Below, piece by piece: positions 63,385-64,000 of a stretch of 64,000 nt of DNA. The notes under the pieces were generated by a model. It searched no databases, was not told the origin of the DNA, and worked only from the letters and a program-made list of their open reading frames with translations. The position numbers and the translations under genes were made by a program. The first letter of the stretch is position 1. Each line of letters opens with the position of its first letter. Source of the DNA: Pontibacter sp. FD36 (GTDB taxonomy: Bacteria; Bacteroidota; Bacteroidia; Cytophagales; Hymenobacteraceae); the NCBI RefSeq assembly GCF_015686655.1, contig NZ_JADPMP010000006.1, positions 248,001 to 312,000 of the forward strand, read 5' to 3'.

Positions 63385-64000
63385 TTAAAGCTTATTCACA
63401 ATCTTGATCAGGGTTTGAAACAAGGTGCTCGGACTGCTGGCCTGATTGATGGCTCCTGTTACAAACGCACTTCTGGCAGGTATGTAAAACGCTGCCGTGC
63501 CCGTAGAGCCGCAGTGGCCAATCAGGTCAGGTATGGCTTTGAAGGGCGAAAGGAGACGGGGCGTGTAGAATTTCTGTATGCCGATGCCGTACTTGAACGG
63601 GAAGAAAATGCTGTTCCACTGTTCGAGCTCCTGCAATCTGTTTTTGGGATAGAAATGACCAGTAAAGAAAGCTTTCAGAAAAGTCATTAGGTCCTGTGTC
63701 GTGGAAACAATGTCGTACCTAGAGGAGGACAGGTATAGCGGTAGGCTGACCTGGTGATTTTTATAATAGAAAGGGCTGAACGGCCTGTTCTCATCAGGGT
63801 TGATGACAAAGGTAGCGCTCATACCTAACTCTTCGAAAACAGCAGTCAGGATTTCATCCAGTGGTTGCGCCATCACCGACTCTAGCACCCGGCCCAGCAA
63901 TTTAAAGTTGGTGTTTCCGTAACTGGCCTTGCCCGGCTGACCGGGCGCGAACTTAGGCTGCATCTGCTTTACCTGGTCTAAGGTTTTTTCAAGTGGCCAG
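63385..64000 (-). CDS. Serine hydrolase of the beta-lactamase class C/penicillin-binding type, partial
   Basis: The frame runs to the window edge, so the N terminus, including the SxxK active site, is missing. Visible blocks are PGKASYGNTNFKLLGRVLESV with the YxN motif (YGN), FYIPARSAFVTGAINQ near the C terminus and GHCGSTG, the third (HxG-like) box. This fits serine beta-lactamase-like hydrolases or D-aminopeptidases. The stop at 63385 is the true 3-prime end. Confidence 0.8.
   Translation of the reverse strand, partial: WPLEKTLDQVKQMQPKFAPGQPGKASYGNTNFKLLGRVLESVMAQPLDEILTAVFEELGMSATFVINPDENRPFSPFYYKNHQVSLPLYLSSSRYDIVSTTQDLMTFLKAFFTGHFYPKNRLQELEQWNSIFFPFKYGIGIQKFYTPRLLSPFKAIPDLIGHCGSTGTAAFYIPARSAFVTGAINQASSPSTLFQTLIKIVNKL

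Noticed and set aside
1..64000. Prophage, CRISPR or integrative element
   Set aside because: No integrase, phage structural gene, cas gene, regularly spaced repeats, or attachment-site pair was seen.

Overview
The window is chromosomal DNA of about 50% G+C from a Bacteroidota bacterium, most likely a member of Cytophagales/Hymenobacteraceae resembling Pontibacter. The placement rests on promoters of the Bacteroidota type (-7 TAnnTTTG, -33 TTTG), a NagB-PIG-L fusion, an S46 dipeptidyl-peptidase, a TonB-receptor remnant, PorV-like and barrel proteins, many small lipoproteins, and DUF families common in this phylum. The genus is an inference from recall. I see no phage, integrase, transposase, CRISPR array, rRNA or convincing tRNA. 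The region reads as ordinary core/shell chromosome.

Layout. 1-7.5 kb: an amino-sugar (GlcNAc/chitin-derived) operon with a ROK repressor, glucosamine-6-P deaminase fused to a PIG-L deacetylase domain, a secreted GH20 hexosaminidase and a FucP/NagP-type sugar transporter. 7.5-12.4 kb: small lipoproteins, a secreted M16 protease and a DUF4112 protein. 12.4-24.4 kb: mostly minus-strand genes (UvsE, a CarboxypepD_reg-like protein, a Spy-like lipoprotein, a metallophosphoesterase, YwbE, a Plug-only protein, a GNAT enzyme, a parallel beta-helix protein, an unusual long pyruvate kinase and a polysaccharide deacetylase), with radC as the one plus-strand gene. 24.7-32 kb: glpD, a DUF1684 protein, then pheT - coiled-coil orf - zapA - rny. 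32-34.8 kb: dps and oxyR diverge from a shared promoter region, followed by sucD. 35-39 kb: a cysteine synthase/CBS-family enzyme, a response regulator, a TauE/SafE permease and adenine deaminase. 39.3-45 kb: a plus-strand run with cmk, ispH, a DUF502 protein, an alpha/beta hydrolase and the retropepsin-like/RimK/AstE-like trio, which looks like a glutamylation-tagging module. 45-51 kb: minus-strand barrel protein, methyltransferase, NAD(P)-binding protein, CvfB-like S1 protein, a second Dps and a BamA/TamA-like protein. 51-55.6 kb: a radical-SAM DNA modification/repair pair, a small orphan protein, ArsI/CadI-type dioxygenase and sigma factor SigZ. 55.6-64 kb: a helix-hairpin-helix outer-membrane barrel with a PorV-like partner whose start is broken, a nested repeat island, DPP7-type S46 peptidase, yidD, a TonB-receptor remnant, a flavodoxin-fold reductase and a serine hydrolase cut by the window edge.

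The most unusual signal is not a gene. The hexamer GGTATA (usually AGGTATAG/AGGTATAC or the reverse complement) recurs at very high density in genes in all frames, between genes and inside terminator stems. This looks like a highly iterated DNA-level motif. Other points of interest are the NagB active-site Asp-to-Thr change in the fusion enzyme, a 29-bp perfect AT-rich hairpin just upstream of a small lipoprotein gene, and nested inverted repeats at 58741-59193. Also notable are a likely one-base frameshift at the start of the PorV-like gene and four very small genes recovered by reading the strands directly (7580-7732, 19536-19709, 39336-39491 and the fragment 61910-62125).
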